DNA from: CALGLS01 sp965222105
GTDB lineage: Bacteria; Bacteroidota; Bacteroidia; Chitinophagales; Saprospiraceae
Reading direction: 5' to 3'
DNA length: 64,000 bases
Assembly: GCA_965222105.1 (NCBI GenBank)
Contig: CBDCTQ010000062.1
Span: 248,001-312,000 of the forward strand
Under the pieces are notes generated by a model that searched no databases, had not been told where the DNA came from, and was given only the letters and a program-made list of their open reading frames with translations. Positions 1 to 9,052 of this stretch are shown in pieces. How positions within the stretch are numbered: the stretch's first letter is position 1; the number at the start of each line of letters is the position of its first letter. Both the position numbers and the translations under genes were made by a program.

Positions 1-615
1 GCTGCCCACCGCCAGCAGCAGGTACTTCCATTGGTCGGCATTGAGGTATTTCCACAGGGCGTACACCGCGCCCAGGCAAAAGAAAAAGGCGAGCAATTCG
101 TCGCGGCTTTTGATGTTGGCCACCACTTCGGTATGCACCGGATGAGCTATAAAAAAAACGGCCGCCAAAAACGGAAGCAACAGATGATACGGCCGAAATA
201 CGAGGCGCAATGTAAAAAAAAGCAGGATGCCGGTGAGGGCATACAACAATACATTTACAAAATGGCTGAGGCCCGGGCTTTCCGGCGCCAGTTCCCACTC
301 TACGGCAAAGGTGAGCAGGGAAAGGGGGCGGTAGAGGGTGCCGTTGGAGTTCCAATAACCGTAGCGATAGCTGGTGCGCAGAATAGTGGGGGTACCGCTT
401 AAGCCCTCTTTGACTACGTAGTTTTCGGTGATGGCAGAGGCATCGTCGAGGGCGTATTGGTGTCCGAGTGTGTTGGCGTAGAGGACAAAAGCCAGGGCGG
501 CGATCACCAGGACCGGTAGCCACAGGCGGGACCGGCCAGCAGTTGGTCTCTGCTTTTCTGCTTTGACCTTACGGGAGCCTTTGCCTTTTTTTCGGGAGGA
601 TTTCTTTTTTGTCAT
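1..615 (-). CDS. TMTC/DUF1736-like multi-pass membrane protein, C-terminal part cut by window edge
   Basis: An open frame runs leftward from the ATG at 615 to the window edge (205 codons, no stop), so the protein is incomplete. It opens with a Lys/Arg/Ser-rich cytoplasmic tail of about 30 residues, followed by a membrane helix (around LWLPVLVIAALAFVLYA). A periplasmic loop follows, carrying an acidic pair (LDDASAITEN) and NGTLYRPLSLLTFAVEW, then two further hydrophobic segments and HPVHTEVVANIKSRDELLAF. That last motif is typical of the TMTC/DUF1736 branch of GT-C glycosyltransferase-like proteins, which usually carry TPR repeats further on. A role in lipid-linked sugar transfer to envelope proteins is inferred from the family only; the TPR region would lie outside the window. 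No same-strand neighbour is close. Confidence 0.75.
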   Translation of the reverse strand, partial: MTKKKSSRKKGKGSRKVKAEKQRPTAGRSRLWLPVLVIAALAFVLYANTLGHQYALDDASAITENYVVKEGLSGTPTILRTSYRYGYWNSNGTLYRPLSLLTFAVEWELAPESPGLSHFVNVLLYALTGILLFFTLRLVFRPYHLLLPFLAAVFFIAHPVHTEVVANIKSRDELLAFFFCLGAVYALWKYLNADQWKYLLLAVGS

Positions 616-894
616 TGTCTGTATTAGGCAGCCAACCGGCTTTGCGCAAAATTTGTTGCAATGATACTAAAAGCGGGGAAAATGCAGGTGATATTTGGAG
701 AATAAAGAAGTGCTTTCTTAGAATAGTTCATTAACTTTTTGCAAAACACTGAAGGCCAACACATTTGGCAGACCCGAATTTTCACAGATTTCGCGAATCA
801 TTAATGCGAAATAAAAGCCAGTCCGTACTGCAATCCGAATCAGGAGACTCCGTTATCGCTTCACAACTCAAAACCCACAACCCAGAAATCACCC

Positions 895-1896
895 CTAATC
901 CTCCTCCCCGTTCAGGTTTCTGGCTTGTTCGACCCAGTTGGCGCCTCTGACGATTCCCGAAGGCAGTTCGATCACTTTAATGATCTCCTTGAGGTCATCA
1001 TCGGTGAGGTTGGCGAGTTGTTCAAATTTGTAGATGCCGAGAGCATTGAGTTTTTTTTCGATGAAGGGCCCTACGCCGCTGATCTTTTTGAGGTCGTCTT
1101 TTTTTGTTCCGTTGAACTGTCCGATACGGTCCAGGTTGAGCAGTTGTTTGCGTTGGAGGAGGCGGTCTATACCATCGTTTTTGATGGCTTTGGCTTCGAG
1201 GAGTTCGGTGAGCAGTTGATCGTTGGCCACTTTGAGGGCGTCGATTTGGGAAAGCACTTTATCTCTTTCTTTGGTGATGGCCACCAGTTTGAGTTTGAGT
1301 TTTTTGTATTTCGATTCCCATTTTTTCGATTTCACTTTGGCTGTTTCCTGGATGGTAAGTTCTTCTATATCGGTTGCTTTTTTAGTTTTTTTGTCCATAC
1401 TGTTTTTGACGACTTCGTATTTGGATTTCCATTGGGCGAGTTCATTTTGTACGTCCATCAGTTGTTTTTCCAGTACTTGCCGGGCCAGTTGGGTATCGTC
1501 GGTAGCAGGTTCGGCGAAGGCTTCGTCGTCGGACGGGTTATCCATAAAAATTTCTTCGACGAGTTGATTCTGTGGTACATTGCTCAGGCGGTTGAATTCT
1601 TCGAGGAGGAAAGCCTTGTCTTTGCCGAGTTGGTCGTGGGTGGCTTTCAGTTCGGCGATCTGTTGTTGGAGGGTTTCGTTTTCGTCGAGGAGTTCCTTTT
1701 TTTCCATGTGAAACCCATTGGTGTATTCGAGTAGGCGGTCGACTTCCTTATGCACCTCTGCCAGTTGGTTTTTAAGTTGGGGTATCTGTTCGATATGCTT
1801 TTTCATCTGTTGGCGGCTCCACAACCAAGCCAGGAGGTAGCCCAGAGCGGCGGCTCCCGACATCAGTAAAAAAACAGGTAAGGCGGCATTCAGCAT
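895..1896 (-). CDS. Membrane-anchored coiled-coil protein with C-terminal helix-hairpin-helix domain
   Basis: 333 residues. Residues 1-27 form one N-terminal membrane helix (LPVFLLMSGAAALGYLLAWL) ending in WSRQQMKK, so the bulk is probably cytoplasmic. Residues about 30-110 and 135-245 are charged heptad-rich coiled coil. From residue 267 comes a helix-hairpin-helix domain (DDLKKISGVGPFIEKKL, then LNALGIYKFEQLANL) of the kind found in COG3743/DUF4332 proteins. The GVG hairpin is present. HhH domains usually contact DNA backbone but can mediate protein contacts, so the function is unknown. It lies 77 bp downstream of the OmpA-like gene at 1974-2858 on the same strand, probably as one operon. 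A paralogue with the same partner is at 16015-17115. Confidence 0.85.
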   Translation of the reverse strand: MLNAALPVFLLMSGAAALGYLLAWLWSRQQMKKHIEQIPQLKNQLAEVHKEVDRLLEYTNGFHMEKKELLDENETLQQQIAELKATHDQLGKDKAFLLEEFNRLSNVPQNQLVEEIFMDNPSDDEAFAEPATDDTQLARQVLEKQLMDVQNELAQWKSKYEVVKNSMDKKTKKATDIEELTIQETAKVKSKKWESKYKKLKLKLVAITKERDKVLSQIDALKVANDQLLTELLEAKAIKNDGIDRLLQRKQLLNLDRIGQFNGTKKDDLKKISGVGPFIEKKLNALGIYKFEQLANLTDDDLKEIIKVIELPSGIVRGANWVEQARNLNGEED

Positions 1897-1973
1897 TTTT
1901 GCAATCGTTTAGGTATCGGGCATATAAAAAAGTGGATGCCCTGATTCAGTTTTGGTTGATGATGGCGTTGTGG

Positions 1974-2858
1974 TCATTGTAGCCGCAACCGGAGTTCAAC
2001 TCTTCTATTCTTTTCCTGGTCTTCGTTGGTGCCATTATTTGGTTGAAGGGGTTGGTTTTCGCCTTTGTATTCGATGAGGAGCCGGCTGGGTTGAAAGCCA
2101 CTTCTGATCATAAATTTTTTGACGTTCCGGGCGCGGGTTTCCGAAAGGTTGAGGTTGGTACGCGCATTGCCTCGTCCATCAGCATGCCCGATGATGGCAA
2201 TGCTGGCCGACCGGTTCTTAAGCAGGTAAGCCTTCACCCTTTTGAGGTACTTCTCCAGTTTTTCCGTAAGGATAATATCGAATTCATTTTGGTCGAAGTA
2301 AATATTCATAGGTTGAAACAGGTCCGCATCTTTTTTGCGCGAATCGAAGCGGGAAGCCGGGCCAACCGGTGCATCATTTATATTTACAAATCTAAAATGG
2401 ACTCCTCTGTGCATCATACCATCGGTAAAGGAAGCATCGCTGAATCGGATGCCACTGGTCTGAATCTTGTTGGAGTCGACGCCCAGCGCCACCAGTTCCG
2501 ATTTGATGGCTTCTGCTCTCGCCAGGCCCAGGTTGGCATACGGGCTTCTTTTGTCGGATTCAAATTCGCTGTACACCCCGAACAGTTTGAGGCCTTTACC
2601 CGGTTCTTTCGAAAGGTAGGAGGCAAGTGCTTCCAATGCATCGTAGGCTCCGGCAGGGATAATGGGATCGGCACTCGATTTGTAGAACGAAAACGCCTCA
2701 TCGCCCGCGATCTCATAATGGCCATCGATGAGGGAAAAGCCAGGAATGTTGGCCGTTGTTCCCCCATTGCAGTAGGTGCGACTATACCACCACGACCCCA
2801 ACACCAGCCAAGCTATAAGAAGGAGAGCAACCCCTGGCAACATTAAATTGCGAAACAT
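1974..2858 (-). CDS. Membrane-anchored protein with tandem OmpA-like domains
   Basis: 294 residues. An N-terminal hydrophobic segment (MLPGVALLLIAWLVLGSWWY) acts as a signal anchor. Residues about 45-155 look like a degenerate OmpA-like fold (SADPIIPAGAYDALEALASY, then NLGLARAEAIKSELVALGV). Residues about 180-294 are a canonical OmpA C-terminal domain: FDQNEF, IIGHADGRGNARTNLNLSET, RARNV, and a final NRRVELRLRLQ. The Asp and Arg expected to bind diaminopimelate in peptidoglycan are visible in the second domain (HADG and SETRARNV). It probably tethers the envelope to the cell wall. It is the first gene of a two-gene unit with the coiled-coil/HhH protein downstream, the same gene order as the paralogous pair at 15122-17115. 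Confidence 0.85.
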   Translation of the reverse strand: MFRNLMLPGVALLLIAWLVLGSWWYSRTYCNGGTTANIPGFSLIDGHYEIAGDEAFSFYKSSADPIIPAGAYDALEALASYLSKEPGKGLKLFGVYSEFESDKRSPYANLGLARAEAIKSELVALGVDSNKIQTSGIRFSDASFTDGMMHRGVHFRFVNINDAPVGPASRFDSRKKDADLFQPMNIYFDQNEFDIILTEKLEKYLKRVKAYLLKNRSASIAIIGHADGRGNARTNLNLSETRARNVKKFMIRSGFQPSRLLIEYKGENQPLQPNNGTNEDQEKNRRVELRLRLQ

Positions 2859-3038
2859 ATGCGTTTTTTTACAATAAAAGCAAAGCGAGTGTGTTTGGGG
2901 TTTTCAAATGTCGGGAATTGTTGGATGATTTGCAACACCCTTTAGTGTGGAAAGACTTTTTTTGATACGAACGTTCCTAAAGATATTTTATTTAGCCTAA
3001 TTCCCCAAACAAATGGCAAAGGAATTTTACCGGGACGT

Positions 3039-3545
3039 CTATTCTTCCGACAATTCCACGATCAGCGTAGCTTTGTCTGTCCCACGGACTTTGTCGATTT
3101 TTATAAAAAACCCAGGCTGCAACATGATCTTCTCCCCTAAAAACAAACTGCCGACATGCTGCTGGATGGCCTGCCCCCACATCCCTAATTCAAAATGCCT
3201 TTCGGAAATGCTACTCAAAAACTGGAACTGACTTGCCGAAAGCAATATCCAGTTTTCGGTTTCCTCAAATTGGCCCGGCAGTTCAAACTGGAAAATCTGC
3301 CTTACCTTTTCACAACCTGCCTGGATCAACTCCAACTCCACCCCATTGGCAAACCATACCCGCTCAATGCCTTCCATGCCCCTGATCTCAAAATGCTGGC
3401 TGTCAATGGCGGCATACGCGCCCTCAAAAACGGCTTTGGGCTTCCCGCCCCTGCAATTGGCAAAGGGGTCGGACGGACTGGAAGCACATTGAGCCCATAA
3501 GATGATAAAGCCGACCAACAACGTGCTATAAGCTACTTCCTTCAT
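3039..3545 (-). CDS. Hypothetical lipoprotein
   Basis: 168 residues. The N-terminus MKEVAYSTLLVGFIILWAQC resembles a lipoprotein signal peptide, with Cys20 as the likely lipidated residue and serines following, although the lipobox is relaxed. The remainder is a single soluble domain with alternating beta-like segments (VWFANGVELELI, FQFELPGQFEETENWILL). I recognise no family. A second Cys pair (Cys31, and one near residue 78) could form a disulfide. It lies 180 bp upstream of the OmpA-like gene on the same strand, so co-transcription is possible but not shown. Confidence 0.65.
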   Translation of the reverse strand: MKEVAYSTLLVGFIILWAQCASSPSDPFANCRGGKPKAVFEGAYAAIDSQHFEIRGMEGIERVWFANGVELELIQAGCEKVRQIFQFELPGQFEETENWILLSASQFQFLSSISERHFELGMWGQAIQQHVGSLFLGEKIMLQPGFFIKIDKVRGTDKATLIVELSEE

Positions 3546-3599
3546 ATGAAAAATGGGATCATTTAATTCGAGTGTGTGACGTATTAGCGAAGCCTCTCA

Positions 3600-3756
3600 C
3601 CACAAAGGCTCCAACCTGCCTGACGGCAGTCAGGGACACAGAGCCACACAAAGATTTTCTCTGTGAATCTTTGTGTCCCCGTCTGGCCGCCGGATCTATC
3701 TGGCTAGCCTGTCCGGCGGCCAGACGGGCTAGACAGGCAGGTTCATGTCTTTGTGG
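3600..3756. repeat. Nested palindromic intergenic element (four stacked stems)
   Basis: Four nested or adjacent inverted repeats can be read directly. CCACAAAG (3600-3607) pairs with 3749-3756. AACCTGCCTG (3613-3622) pairs with 3734-3743. CACAAAGATT (about 3646-3655) pairs with AATCTTTGTG just after it. The 17-bp arm CCCGTCTGGCCGCCGGA (3678-3694) pairs with 3712-3728. It fills most of the gap between the lipoprotein at 3039-3545 and the adhesin. Part of it (cacagag, cacaaagattcacagag) recurs at 28440-28490. It resembles dispersed non-coding repeats common in this phylum. Confidence 0.7.
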
Positions 3757-3960
3757 TAAAGGCCGCAGCGATTCTCCCGATCTCTATCGGGACGGGACAG
3801 GCCTGTCTACCGCCAGGTAGAGTTTGTCACGCAGTCATTTACTTCGATTTATTGTGATACTACAAATGTAATTTTTCATCCCAAGATAAGCAAATCTATT
3901 GTGCCTGCTGAAAGTAAATTTTACAGCACAGTTTGTCTCCTTTCGGAAAACCCAAAGACA

Positions 3961-3993
3961 AAGGCTGGTCAAACATCCAGTCTGACCAGCCTT
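3961..3993 (-). terminator. Rho-independent terminator of the adhesin gene
   Basis: A perfect 11-bp stem (AAGGCTGGTCA at 3961-3971 with TGACCAGCCTT at 3983-3993) and an 11-nt loop lie 29 bp beyond the stop of the adhesin frame that ends at 4022. On the minus strand it is followed by a T-rich run, and on the plus strand by TTTTT, so it may work in both directions. Confidence 0.75.
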
Positions 3994-4021
3994 TTTCAAC
4001 TTGACCTTTTTATAATTTTTA

Positions 4022-6370
4022 CTATTTGTTATAGATCATCTTCTTCGTCGCTGAATCCGTCGGCGTTATCAATTGATAGAACAACACTTCTGTAGTCAGG
4101 AATTCATCCGTCAACATGATCGTGTTGTACCCTTTCGCAAAATCTTCTTCCACCTCTACCAACACTCTTCCAGAAGCATCGTACACCCGCAAGGTGGCCG
4201 TGCTGGCCTCCGGCAACTCAAAACCGATCACCGTCTCCTGTTGGAATGGATTGGGCGTATTCTGATACAACCGGAACTCGCCTGCCGCTACCTCATCGGT
4301 ATCGAAGCGGAGATCAACACCCATCAAATCCAGGTCCTGGTTGTAGGCTTCGGCGGCGGTGTAGGTCGAGCTTATCTGCAATAGATCACTCAACCGGCCA
4401 TCTGCCTTGGCGGTAAAGCTTACGCTAAATACCGTCGAACCATCCGCCACGGATACTCCTTGTTGGCTGCTCCAGCTCGTGGTAATCACTCCTCTTTCGA
4501 GTAATGACAAGCCAAAGTTACGCGCACTCAAGTCGCTCAGTGCTCCTGCCTCCACTCCTTCAAAGCTCAACTTGCTGGCATCGAAATTAAGGCTGAACTG
4601 ATAGCCGTGGATCGATTCAAAATCAGCGGCTGTGAACGCTACCTCGTAGGTCTGTCCCGCTTTCAAATGCTGGTCTTCCAATCCGAATACCAGGTCTTCC
4701 GTCACGGTGCGGTCGTCGGCTTCCGCCAATAGGTTGGCCTGCACCGAGCCGTTCAAATCACCTATCTTGATGCCCACAAAGTCGTGAACTTCCTCAGGGG
4801 TCAAACTGTTGATGTTGGTCACTTCCGGGAAAGTCGCTGCAAATGGATTGGCCGGGTCGGGGAAGACGTAGTCGGCCGCTACAAATCGCCAGGAGGTATT
4901 GTTCTGGAACTCATCGTCTATGAACAGGATCAGTTTCCGCAATTCCACTATGTCGATCGTCGTGATCGTGCCCGACTGGTTGATGTCGGCGGCGATCATT
5001 TTGTAAGGTGAATCCAACAATTCTATTTCCAGGATGTGCTTGCTCATCAATACAATATCGAAGGTACTTACCCCATTCAATGGATTTTCATCCAAATACG
5101 GTGTAATGGCATAGTTTTGCTCCAGCTCCAGGTCTGCAAATTCGTACATCCCGTCGGCCTCCGTCACATCGGTCAACAGGTTGCCGTTGCCTTCCAGACT
5201 TACCGTTACGTTTTCTACCGATTCGGATTCCTCGGTGGCGATCAGACCCGATACATTGCCGGATGGTCCAGGGCCTTCGGCAGGCACCACGTAGAAACTG
5301 TACTCTACATAGCTGCTGTTGCCGCACTGGTCGGTAGCTACGAATTGCACCACCGTCTCGGCGATCTCATCCGGGCAGTTCTGATTCGGAGAAGGACTAT
5401 TGGGGATCGTACTCCAGAAGATCGGACTGAAACAGTCATCTACTGCTGTAAGGTTGTCGAATACTTTCTCTTTCCATTCGTCATACCAGAAGTTGAGGTC
5501 GGAACCGCAAATCGCTTCGTTGCACACATCCGGCACGTAGGTAGAGCTGATGGCCGGGCCGGTGTTGTCCTGGATGGCAACAGTCGTACTACAAGTCACC
5601 GAGCGGCCGCAATCATCTGTGGCCACAAAGGTCACTACGGTAGATGAACCGCAAGCCGTCAGGTTGAAAAAGCTCGGGAAGTGGCTAACGGTGTAGCCCA
5701 ACTCACAGGAGGTGTTGACGCTGATCTGCTCCAGGTGCTGGTCGATGTAGTCCTGATTGTTGGGATCGCCGCATTCCAGTATCAGGTTGAACGGTGGGCA
5801 CTCGATGGTCGGGCCTTCGTTGCCGATGATGAAGTCGCGGGTGGCACTGGCCGTGCGACCGCAGTCATCTGTCACCGTGTAGGTGTATCTGTATCTGGTA
5901 CCGGGGCAGTTCTCCTGGCCGATGACCTGTGGGCCGGTGATCTCCACGGTGGCGCCGAAGCTGCAATCCGTTTCGTAAGTGATGTCCGTCTCCATGGGGT
6001 TGGCCAGGGAGGCGCAGTACTTATAACATTCGGGTAGTACATCGGTGATGACCGGGCCCATTGTGCTTTCCAGGTAGGTAAAGGTCTGGTCGCAGGTGGT
6101 GGTATTGCCACAGGCATCGAGCACAAAGTAGGTGCGCACCACGATGCGGGCGTCGCCGGGGCAGTTGGTGCCGTCGTTGTCGTCAGCTACTGCAAAGACG
6201 GTGAAATCACTCAGATTGGCAGTACAATCGTCGCTGATGGTGCCGCCTGCTGCGACAAAGTCCGCTGCCGTGGAGATCGGATCGGGCAAGGACTCAAAGC
6301 AAGTCAATGTCTGATCGGGCGGGCAGGTAATGTCTGGAGGAGTCGTATCCGCCACGTTGATCACCTGCAC
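4022..6370 (-). CDS. HYR-repeat adhesin, C-terminal part with T9SS sorting domain (downstream of frameshifts)
   Basis: 782 codons in this stretch. It is the same reading frame as the N-terminal part at 6614-9052, but separated from it by a displaced segment. It begins inside an HYR/SprB-like repeat (INVADTTPPDITCPPDQTLT). Further Cys-rich repeats of the CGRSVTCSTTV type follow to about residue 370. A carboxypeptidase-regulatory or SdrD-like beta domain (VSGLIATEESESVENVTVSL) comes next, then a dockerin-like stretch (AADINQSGTITTIDIVELRK) and a cohesin-like domain (GYQFSLNFDASKLSFEGVEA). The last about 80 residues are a T9SS type A sorting domain (FRLYQNTPNPFQQETVIGFE ending in KKMIYNK). The listed start is only the first possible codon after the break; translation almost certainly began at 9052 in the ancestral gene. 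Without restored frame this part would not be made or exported. Confidence 0.8.
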   Translation of the reverse strand: MQVINVADTTPPDITCPPDQTLTCFESLPDPISTAADFVAAGGTISDDCTANLSDFTVFAVADDNDGTNCPGDARIVVRTYFVLDACGNTTTCDQTFTYLESTMGPVITDVLPECYKYCASLANPMETDITYETDCSFGATVEITGPQVIGQENCPGTRYRYTYTVTDDCGRTASATRDFIIGNEGPTIECPPFNLILECGDPNNQDYIDQHLEQISVNTSCELGYTVSHFPSFFNLTACGSSTVVTFVATDDCGRSVTCSTTVAIQDNTGPAISSTYVPDVCNEAICGSDLNFWYDEWKEKVFDNLTAVDDCFSPIFWSTIPNSPSPNQNCPDEIAETVVQFVATDQCGNSSYVEYSFYVVPAEGPGPSGNVSGLIATEESESVENVTVSLEGNGNLLTDVTEADGMYEFADLELEQNYAITPYLDENPLNGVSTFDIVLMSKHILEIELLDSPYKMIAADINQSGTITTIDIVELRKLILFIDDEFQNNTSWRFVAADYVFPDPANPFAATFPEVTNINSLTPEEVHDFVGIKIGDLNGSVQANLLAEADDRTVTEDLVFGLEDQHLKAGQTYEVAFTAADFESIHGYQFSLNFDASKLSFEGVEAGALSDLSARNFGLSLLERGVITTSWSSQQGVSVADGSTVFSVSFTAKADGRLSDLLQISSTYTAAEAYNQDLDLMGVDLRFDTDEVAAGEFRLYQNTPNPFQQETVIGFELPEASTATLRVYDASGRVLVEVEEDFAKGYNTIMLTDEFLTTEVLFYQLITPTDSATKKMIYNK

Positions 6371-6671
6371 ACAGGTCGAAGAATTGCCACAGGCATCAGT
6401 GGCTGCCCAGGTACGGGTGATGGTGTAGGTGTCTGCTCCGCAAACCGCTGCCGGTTTGGGTGCTCACATCGGTGAAGGTGACGATCACCTCGTTGGCGGA
6501 GGCACAGTTGTCCGCACCGGCCGTGGCCATGCCCGTATTGGAAGGATCGGTGGAGTCGTTGCAGTCGAGATTCACAGTTGGTGGACAGACGATGTCCGGT
6601 GCAGTGGTGTCTTCTACGTTGATCGTTTGCACGCAAGTGCTGGAATTGCCACAGGCATCGGTGGCCGTCTC
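6371..6671 (-). other. Out-of-frame segment between two compensating frameshifts in the adhesin gene
   Basis: Adhesin repeat sequence continues here in another minus frame. It reads ATDACGNSSTCVQTINVEDT and later DVSTQTGSG, exactly what the repeat pattern predicts. Comparison with sister repeats suggests two extra bases (TC or CT) at about 6668-6671, where ACC TGG should be followed by ACG GCC ACC, and one extra A within AAA at 6442-6444 (plus strand), where GGT TGC GGA is expected. The sum is +3, so the original frame resumes. Either real mutations or assembly errors could explain this. Confidence 0.75.
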
Positions 6672-9052
6672 CAGGTGCGGGTAATGACGTATTCGTATTG
6701 CCCACAGCCGGAGGCTGTTTGGGTGGTCACATCGGAGATGTCCAGCGCAATGCTGCCCACAGCAGAACAGTTGTCGACGGCTACAGGGATGCCCGTCATG
6801 CCGCCTCCCGCTACTGTCCAGCTCACTTCTACTGTAAAGTTGATCAGACATCCACCGTCGCCTTCTGCTTCATCGGTTATAGACAGTATCCAGTCACCTG
6901 CGGCAGATGTTCCGTCGAAAACATCGAAGGAACCCAACTGAGGTTGGACTGTTCCAGAAACTGCCGAAGCAGCCAGATAGTCGTTGGAGCAATCATCTGG
7001 GTCTCCTACATCATTAGATGAAAGGCCACAACTGAATCCGGCTGCATCGCTGTCAAAAGTAGCAGAGATATTGTCTTGAGAACCGGAATTGGTATCACCA
7101 CACTCCAGATCGTCGACGAAGTTAACCGTTGTTCCATCGGGGCTTTCCAGAGTAAGGTTCAAATCCCCTACCCAGGACTGATCCATGTCGATGTGGATGT
7201 TGACGTCGGTGACTTCCGCTCCCGCAGGTATTCCACTTATATTAACGGGAACACTACCCACCAAACCGGTGGAACCTGCACCTGAATTGGGCCAGGAAAC
7301 CGAGTTCGTCGGCGCTGATGCAGTGGTTGTGCCCATCACAGGCAGGGTCACCAATGGCTCGTCGCACTCGATGGTGACTTCAGGAGGACAGATGATGACC
7401 GGCGCTTCGGTATCCTGCACGGTGATGACCTGCACGCATTGAGACGTATTTCCGCAAGGGTCGGAAGCCGTCCAGGTGCGGGTGATGGTATAATTGTCGT
7501 TGGAGCATCCCGTGCCGGTCGGTGTCTGGGAAGACACATCCATAAAGGTCACGGTCAGCTCATCGTCGGCAGCGCAGTTGTCGCCGCTGGCCGTGGCGTA
7601 GCCCGTGAATCCAGGATCGGTCGGATCGGCGCAGTCGACGGTGATGTCGGCAGGGCAGGTAATGTTGGGAGCTACGAGGTCTTGTACGTTGATGGCTTGA
7701 GAGCAGGTCGAGGAGTTGCCACATTCGTCGGTGGCTGTCCAGGTACGTATGATGAGGTAGCTGTATTGGAGGCACCCCTGGCCCTGGGTAGAGACGTCGC
7801 TAAAATCTATTGTAATATCCCCTAAATCTGAATTATTGTCTGTAGCCGTCGCCATCCCTGTATTCGCAGGATCGATAGATTCATCACAGCTGATAACTGT
7901 TGGTCCCCCAGGACTTGGTGGGCTGAATTGCCAGGCAGTGTTGGTGAAACTGGCTCCAGATTCGTTATTCAATACAGTGGTAGCTTCATCGCCGGCGACA
8001 TTTTCAACGCCAATCGTATGCCCACTATCGAACCCATCTGGGGGGTCGGAGCACTCCGTACAATGCACTTCGATCAAATTGCCATTTTCGTACAACCAGA
8101 TCTCAAAAGTAACGTTGTTTCCGTTAGCAAAGTGATCCACATTGAAGTATTTCACTTTCAGGATTTGATCCCCGGGTACCCCCGTGGTTTCATAGCTGAT
8201 CACGTTCTCTGCAGGTTGGCCACCACTGTCCGGATTAAGGTCTTCCCAATACCCGGCAATGAGGTTGTTCGGACCATTAGGATCGGGAAGGAGCTGACCT
8301 GAACAACAACCACTACCCTGCCCTCCGGTAAAGGTTATGAATCCATTGGAGGAGATGTAAAACTCCGTATAATTCATTTCATAAAACTCAAAGGTAAATC
8401 CAATGGGTAGGGCTACGGAAACATCGTCGTCAGAGAGACTTACCGTAGTTCCTCCAGGTGTAAATGCCTGAAAGGTTGCAGGGGAAGCTATATAACCCAT
8501 ACTCGACACATCTGGGCACATGATCTGAGGCGGCATAACATCACCTACCATAAAGTCAGCCACTTTGACGCCGTCGGAAGGAACAGCAGCTACCGGACAC
8601 TCGCCATCCCCTATTGATCCCATTGGAAATCCAGCATTCGCAAAAAGAGGATTAAGATCAGTAGAATAAACATACACGATATTGTCTGGACAGCCATTGA
8701 CTGAACCGTCGTCTATACCTGTAACAGATAATATCTGGCCACTCCAACCATCCCCGAAATCATCGTAGGCATGCAACTCTAGGTCATGTCCTAAAGAGGC
8801 ACACACATCGACAAAGAAATCGCCTGTTTGAGATGTCTCATAACAAGCCAGCGCAACCCCGTCGGTAGCGTCCCAAAGTACCCAGGCATGTTCGTAGTCG
8901 AATGCACCTGAAACAAGCTCGACCCTTACTTGTGTTTGGCCCGCAGGGCATTGTGCCTGTAATAGAGGCATACTCCACATACAGCACAGAAAGGCCAATA
9001 CCGCCAGTAGTGGCGTTTTGTAAATTTTAAAAAGTAGAACGTTTTTTTTCAT
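6614..9052 (-). CDS. HYR-repeat adhesin, N-terminal part (signal peptide, P-domain, Cys-rich repeats)
   Basis: 812 codons, starting with a clear signal peptide (LLAVLAFLCCMWSMPLLQAQ). Residues about 150-380 include a beta-sandwich region with GFTFEFYEMNYTEFYISSNG. HYR/SprB-like repeats follow (CSQAINVQDLVAPNITCPAD and CVQVITVQDTEAPVIICPPE). Residues about 600-740 form a proprotein convertase P-domain (NIHIDMDQSWVGDLNLTLES, then AGDWILSITDEAEGDGGC). The ORF ends abruptly: ITRTW should continue TATDACGN but reads RRPPMPVAIP and stops at 6614, which marks a frameshift. The intact protein would span 4022-9052 (about 1,675 residues) and be a T9SS-exported surface adhesin. In the present sequence the product lacks its sorting domain. 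Confidence 0.85.
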   Translation of the reverse strand: MKKNVLLFKIYKTPLLAVLAFLCCMWSMPLLQAQCPAGQTQVRVELVSGAFDYEHAWVLWDATDGVALACYETSQTGDFFVDVCASLGHDLELHAYDDFGDGWSGQILSVTGIDDGSVNGCPDNIVYVYSTDLNPLFANAGFPMGSIGDGECPVAAVPSDGVKVADFMVGDVMPPQIMCPDVSSMGYIASPATFQAFTPGGTTVSLSDDDVSVALPIGFTFEFYEMNYTEFYISSNGFITFTGGQGSGCCSGQLLPDPNGPNNLIAGYWEDLNPDSGGQPAENVISYETTGVPGDQILKVKYFNVDHFANGNNVTFEIWLYENGNLIEVHCTECSDPPDGFDSGHTIGVENVAGDEATTVLNNESGASFTNTAWQFSPPSPGGPTVISCDESIDPANTGMATATDNNSDLGDITIDFSDVSTQGQGCLQYSYLIIRTWTATDECGNSSTCSQAINVQDLVAPNITCPADITVDCADPTDPGFTGYATASGDNCAADDELTVTFMDVSSQTPTGTGCSNDNYTITRTWTASDPCGNTSQCVQVITVQDTEAPVIICPPEVTIECDEPLVTLPVMGTTTASAPTNSVSWPNSGAGSTGLVGSVPVNISGIPAGAEVTDVNIHIDMDQSWVGDLNLTLESPDGTTVNFVDDLECGDTNSGSQDNISATFDSDAAGFSCGLSSNDVGDPDDCSNDYLAASAVSGTVQPQLGSFDVFDGTSAAGDWILSITDEAEGDGGCLINFTVEVSWTVAGGGMTGIPVAVDNCSAVGSIALDISDVTTQTASGCGQYEYVITRTWRRPPMPVAIPALACKRST

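Noticed and set aside
31..402. Plus-strand open frame of 123 residues
   Set aside because: It is a shadow of the minus-strand TMTC-like gene, whose sequence shows clear family motifs.
765..950. Plus-strand frame of 61 residues
   Set aside because: It covers repeat-like DNA and the end of the HhH gene.
925..1734. Plus-strand open frame of 269 residues, Phe-rich
   Set aside because: Opposite-strand shadow of the coiled-coil/HhH gene; the Phe-rich composition comes from reversed Lys/Glu codons.
3572..3820. Plus-strand open frame across the nested palindromes
   Set aside because: It lies in non-coding repeats and has no protein-like pattern.
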